Assembly (NCBI GenBank): GCA_025800365.1
Contig: JAOXRT010000167.1
Location: forward strand, 58,683 to 122,682
From: Cellvibrionaceae bacterium
Lineage (GTDB): Bacteria > Pseudomonadota > Gammaproteobacteria > Pseudomonadales > Cellvibrionaceae
DNA length: 64,000 nucleotides
Direction: 5' to 3'
Made by a program: the position numbers and the translations under genes
Notes under the pieces: model-generated
The model's database searches: none
What the model was told of the DNA's origin: nothing
Seen by the model: the letters and a program-made list of their open reading frames with translations, nothing else
Part shown: positions 61,174-64,000 of the stretch, in pieces
Numbering within the stretch: position 1 is the stretch's first letter
How the letters are laid out: every line of letters begins with the position of its first letter

Positions 61174-61199
61174 CGCGGCTCGCTATTAGGGCGTTAGGC
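61110..61199 (+). repeat. attC site 6
   Basis: TGCTAAC (61110-61116) to GTTAGGC (61193-61199) spans 90 bases with a perfect GTTRRRY core. The inner segment CACTGCTTCGCAGTAACGCGGCTCGC has the expected hairpin. About 20 bases after the first arm (TCGTCCTTCAATCTGGACCG) look like an insertion compared with the pairing logic. Confidence 0.85.
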
Positions 61200-61208
61200 A
61201 GTAAACAC

Positions 61209-61520
61209 ATGAAAAGAATGGTGGCTATTGCAGTAATGCTGTTACTTGGTGGGTGCGTATCAATTGAATCGACCTGCATTGACTTGGCCCCAGATGGTTT
61301 CTAGGAGCATTCAACAAGGCCAAGCGAGCCGACTGCATCAAAGTTTACAATACCAGCATCCGACTCTGAGATTACGTGGTTTAAAAATGAAGATGGCTTA
61401 TATGGCGCATGTTACAGATGCGATGTGAGAAGCACTAATGCGAGCGGTTTTGAAGCTCAAGTATCAAAAAACGGTTTCATCCAGCATGAATTAGTCGTAA
61501 GAGCATGTGCCCCATACTAA
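61209..61520 (+). pseudogene. Integron cassette gene 7: lipoprotein interrupted by an in-frame amber codon
   Basis: From ATG 61209 the frame gives a lipoprotein signal (MVAIAVMLLLGGC). At codon 32 there is a TAG (61302-61304), after which the same frame stays open for 71 more codons to TAA 61518-61520, just before attC 7. The downstream part (ITWFKNEDGLYGACYRCDV, GFIQHELVVRACAPY) is clearly coding-like with paired cysteines. It is either a nonsense mutant, a readthrough gene or a sequencing error. The family is unknown. Confidence 0.72.
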
Positions 61521-61524
61521 AAAT

Positions 61525-61613
61525 GCTTAACAAGTCGAAGCGATCGATACCGTTGGTTTCAGGGAGCTTCAAAACGTTGAGTTTTTTGTCGTTCCATGTG
61601 CAAAGCGTTAAAT
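61525..61613 (+). repeat. attC site 7
   Basis: GCTTAAC (61525-61531) and GTTAAAT (61607-61613, matching GTTRRRY) flank 75 bases with partial pairing (CTTCAAAACG / CGTT region). The internal arms are less complementary than in the other sites. Confidence 0.68.
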
Positions 61614-61616
61614 ACT

Positions 61617-61899
61617 ATGCAAAGTAAAAAGGTCGTACTTGTTTCTGAATCTGGCTATAGCGACAGCTACGACAAGCTGCTACTGGAATTTCTGGAAAGG
61701 GAATTTTGAGTTATTTTGCGCAGTTGGGAAAGATTGCGAGTTGTGGGAGCAAGTGATGGACGAACTAGCTGTGGGTGATGGCAAAAATATCCGGTATATT
61801 ACAACAAGCCACCCTGGGGAGTCAGAGATTGAAGTTGTCCGCTTTGCTCAGAAATTTGGTTCTGGCACGGAGTCAAGAGTTGAAGTTGTTCGAATTTAA
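61617..61899 (+). pseudogene. Integron cassette gene 8: DUF7684-like protein with a +1 frameshift
   Basis: ATG 61617 gives KKVVLVSESGYSDSYDKLLLEFLEREF and stops. One base later in another frame the protein continues FELFCAVGKDCELWEQVMDELAVGDGKNIRYITT to VVRI. Removing one T from the TTTT run at 61704-61707 restores a single frame of about 93 residues. I recall a small cassette-associated family (DUF7684) with this composition, but the family name is uncertain. The stop lies in a half attC (ATTTAAC, 61894-61900). Confidence 0.72.
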
Positions 61900-61900
61900 C
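61894..61900 (+). repeat. Truncated attC: left half-site only
   Basis: ATTTAAC matches the attC left half-site RYYYAAC at the end of cassette 8. The next start codon follows only 22 bases later and no GTTRRRY partner is present, so most of this attC seems deleted. Confidence 0.5.
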
Positions 61901-61921
61901 AAGGTAGTGTAGCCTGTAATT

Positions 61922-62338
61922 ATGGAACCAAATCAGTGGAATCAAAAAGGAAAAATCTATCTTTGGAGTTATGAAGGTAACCCCAAGAACTATTCGGGCT
62001 GGCATTTGCATTGCGATAAAGACGGCGCCGCTTCTTTGGCTGAGCTGATAAGTTCTTTTAGTAATGTGAGTGAGGCTTGTCATCGTACAGTTGTTTTATC
62101 AAGGCCTAACGAACAACAGCTAAGGGTTCCTAATTGCTCAGCAAAAGCCATGAGTGACAAAAAGTTGGTAGTTAGCAAGCAAGGGAAGTGGGGCATTGAG
62201 TCAAAAGATGGAAAAACGTATTTTTGCTTTGATGCAGAACATCTTTCAAAGTTAGTTGACGCCATACTTGGCATCCCAGATGGAAAGGGAGATTTTAATA
62301 TCGGCACCAAAGGAAACTGGTTATGGTTTTGGTGGTGA
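61922..62338 (+). CDS. Cassette-region hypothetical protein (138 aa)
   Basis: I do not recognise the family. The protein is soluble and Trp-rich, with WSYEGNPKNYSGWHLHCDKDGAASLAELISSF at the start and TKGNWLWFWW at the end. A recurring layout of beta strands and one long helix is likely. It follows the truncated attC and is followed by a degenerate attC-like stretch. Confidence 0.68.
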   Translation: MEPNQWNQKGKIYLWSYEGNPKNYSGWHLHCDKDGAASLAELISSFSNVSEACHRTVVLSRPNEQQLRVPNCSAKAMSDKKLVVSKQGKWGIESKDGKTYFCFDAEHLSKLVDAILGIPDGKGDFNIGTKGNWLWFWW

Positions 62339-62344
62339 CACGGC

Positions 62345-62404
62345 CAATAAGCTTGACTAGCTCAAATGAGCAAAAGCGGGCTTTGCCAGCCAAAGGCGTT
62401 ATTT
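62345..62404 (+). repeat. Possible degenerate attC site 9
   Basis: A stretch with GCTTGACTAGCTC...GAGCAAAAGC and GCGGGCTTTGCCAGC ends in GGCGTTATTT, which resembles the 3' end of an attC with a mutated core. The left half-site is not convincing. Confidence 0.35.
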
Positions 62405-62423
62405 TTATCGGGATCCATGAAAA

Positions 62424-62897
62424 GTGAAAGAAATAATTTATAGAGATGGAAAATCTAGAAAGTTTCCACTTTTCAATTTATGGCTATACATCGATTTATT
62501 GTCGCTCTACGCGGTCTATTTCTACCCGTATGGTTATTACTCTGGGCGTATAGCATCAGACTGGGAACCATATGTGCATTTTTATTGGTTAATAATGTGT
62601 TCATTTGTAGGTGGCGGGCTAGTTATATACAGAATCATTCAGCGCCTAAAACCGTTGTTTAAAGCCCAAGACGGTAAGCTTTTTATATACGACAATGGAT
62701 TTACTCCTGGAATTAACGATATAGTGAATATAGCAAGTGTCAGTGTTGGAAATGGAGATAACAATATAGGTTCAAAGATAATTGTTGAATATTCGACAGG
62801 AAGAACTTATGAGCCAAAGTATTTTCAAAATACTGTTAGCCCAAAAGATCTAAAGAAGTATTTTGAAAAATTAAATGTAACATGTAATCTAATATAG
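62424..62897 (+). CDS. Hypothetical membrane protein (157 aa)
   Basis: Two hydrophobic segments lie in the first half (about residues 19-40 and 50-72, LWLYIDLLSLYAVYFYPYGYY and FYWLIMCSFVGGGLVIYRII). A soluble C-terminal part follows with IYDNGFTPGINDIVNIASVSVGNGDNNIGSKIIVEYSTGRTY, probably beta-rich. No family is recognised. The start is GTG 62424, because the nearby ATG 62417 runs into a stop. It may be the last cassette of the array, but no attC follows it. Confidence 0.62.
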   Translation: MKEIIYRDGKSRKFPLFNLWLYIDLLSLYAVYFYPYGYYSGRIASDWEPYVHFYWLIMCSFVGGGLVIYRIIQRLKPLFKAQDGKLFIYDNGFTPGINDIVNIASVSVGNGDNNIGSKIIVEYSTGRTYEPKYFQNTVSPKDLKKYFEKLNVTCNLI

Positions 62898-63176
62898 TGT
62901 GATTTTGTATATAGCAAGCCACTGTAGTCGCTAAGCACAAAGGCAATTGAATTTGATGTATGTGTTCTCAATTATTATCCGGTAATACAGAATTTTCTCT
63001 GCATAATGTTTGTTACTCCCTTCTAGTTTTTTCTGAAAGGGTGGAAGTAAGCCTGAAATAGCTTACTTTAAATCAAATGGTTTCAACTATAATGGCTACG
63101 TCGGTCACGTCGATAACGATCCCAGGTAAATTACTTAACGAGTTACGGCGCACCTTATGTGTTTAAAGGATTAGCT

Positions 63177-63617
63177 ATGAAGAGTAGTCAGGCTACCGCC
63201 AAATTTGGCCTAATGTTAGGCGCTTTGATTGTAATTTTCACTGCAATCGCTCACATGTCATGCATTTACCTCGGGCCAGCTTGCTTCGAAGCCCAAATGG
63301 CACCACCTGAAATCGTCCAATCTGCCATTGATGGCACCTGGTTCGCTCCGGTGGGTACTTTACTAGTCTCATCTGTTTTTCTCCTTTGTGCAGCTTACGC
63401 GTTATCTGCCGCATCGCTCATAAGAACATTACCCTTTCTTAAATTGGGTATGTACGTGATATCTATAGGCTTCATTTTTCGCGGGCTTGCGACTCTACCG
63501 TTATCTATTGTGTTTCCTGAGGTGGTTAGTACATTTAGTATAATTGCTGGCCTTGTATGGCTTCTCACAGGGTTGTTGTTCTTTTTCGGTTATAGGTATA
63601 CAGGTCGTGCCACATGA
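63177..63617 (+). CDS. Hypothetical four-helix membrane protein (146 aa)
   Basis: Four hydrophobic segments are evident (LMLGALIVIFTAIAHMSC, FAPVGTLLVSSVFLLCAAYALS, LKLGMYVISIGFIFRGLATLP, IIAGLVWLLTGLLFFFGY). No family is recognised. ATG 63177 has AAAGGA seven bases upstream and is preferred over GTG 63159. No attC flanks it, so it may lie outside the array. Confidence 0.7.
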   Translation: MKSSQATAKFGLMLGALIVIFTAIAHMSCIYLGPACFEAQMAPPEIVQSAIDGTWFAPVGTLLVSSVFLLCAAYALSAASLIRTLPFLKLGMYVISIGFIFRGLATLPLSIVFPEVVSTFSIIAGLVWLLTGLLFFFGYRYTGRAT

Positions 63618-63695
63618 CGAATCACAGCTATTGTTCCTGCCGGCTTCAAGGTTAACTATAACGCTGCGATTTCTGTCTGATTAGTGGGGTATATT

Positions 63696-64000
63696 GTGAA
63701 TAAAACGAGCACCCTAGTACTGGCACTGATAGTAGCAGGCTGCAAAAGTCTTAATACTGATCACTATTGTCAAATTCCTCCAGAAAGTAGAGCGAGAGCA
63801 ATAGAAAATATTGACGTCTTTATACAAACCATCAGCACGAAAACTGTCACATACAAAATGTCGCAATCGCTGCTAAACGAAGGGAAATTGATAAGAGGTA
63901 ACAGGGGTTGTTACGCTTATCTAATGCCGCAATCACTTCAATCTGAGCGGAGCATATTACATGGCGATGGTGGCGTATATGTGAACCTGGGAACTTTAGA
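63696..64000 (+). CDS. Putative lipoprotein, truncated by the window end
   Basis: A GTG start is followed by STLVLALIVAGC, a lipobox with Cys at residue 16. The frame is open for the remaining 101 codons to the right edge. The mature part (IPPESRARAIENIDVFIQTIS, GCYAYLMPQSLQSERSILHGDGGVYVNLG) is not recognised. No earlier in-frame start is credible. Confidence 0.6.
   Translation, partial: MNKTSTLVLALIVAGCKSLNTDHYCQIPPESRARAIENIDVFIQTISTKTVTYKMSQSLLNEGKLIRGNRGCYAYLMPQSLQSERSILHGDGGVYVNLGTL

Noticed and set aside
63120..63176. ACTTAAC near 63133 as an attC half-site
   Set aside because: No matching core or internal arms lie within a plausible distance, and the sequence runs straight into the next gene's ribosome binding site.

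Overview
The window reads as chromosome of a marine, aerobic gammaproteobacterium. The mix of a spinster-type MFS permease, a Baeyer-Villiger-type monooxygenase, a homoprotocatechuate pathway, a haloalkane dehalogenase, H-NOX signalling and integron cassettes suggests something near Spongiibacteraceae/Cellvibrionales. That placement is inference from gene content, not a search result. No tRNA, rRNA, CRISPR array or transposase gene was seen.

Layout. 1-16.3 kb is housekeeping and accessory metabolism: an acyltransferase, glutaredoxin, glutathione reductase, an AraC regulator divergent from a monooxygenase, an OsmC protein, a very large Reg_prop/Y_Y_Y sensor kinase, exonuclease III, tail-specific protease, a glyoxalase-like protein and a DMT exporter. 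16.4-29.4 kb is an exopolysaccharide locus: sugar transferase, WecG-type transferase, flippase, glycosyltransferases, pyruvyl transferase, O-antigen ligase/polymerase-like protein, Wzz and Wza. It also carries an NtrC-type response regulator. 29.6-33.5 kb is a nitric-oxide/c-di-GMP module: H-NOX, its histidine kinase, a response regulator with a degenerate HD-GYP domain, and a PAS-GGDEF protein. 33.6-41.1 kb is the homoprotocatechuate meta-cleavage cluster (hpaI, H, F, D, unknown membrane protein, E, divergent G and R). 41.1-57.3 kb is mixed: enoyl-CoA hydratase, a GGDEF protein, an AcuI/YhdH reductase, a TonB receptor divergent from a BlaI/pseudo-M56 pair, transporters, TetR plus haloalkane dehalogenase, and DUF2235. 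From about 57.7 kb to roughly 62.4 kb is an integron cassette array with seven recognisable attC sites, all in one orientation and with no integrase in the window. Less clearly delimited genes continue to the right edge.

The most interesting system is the polysaccharide locus. Its four transcription units each appear to have a -24/-12 (sigma-54) promoter. Each promoter has, about 70-115 bp upstream, a related inverted repeat with the core GCA-N3-TGCAAA (best copy TTTTGCA-N3-TGCAAAA). The locus encodes its own sigma-54 activator with a receiver domain, and the H-NOX/kinase pair sits at its other end. The activator's receiver closely resembles that of the HD-GYP-like response regulator. This suggests a nitric-oxide-responsive, sigma-54-controlled exopolysaccharide regulon, a hypothesis that can be tested. 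The second notable region is the cassette array, which carries two freshly broken cassettes, a truncated attC and mostly unknown small, exported or membrane proteins.
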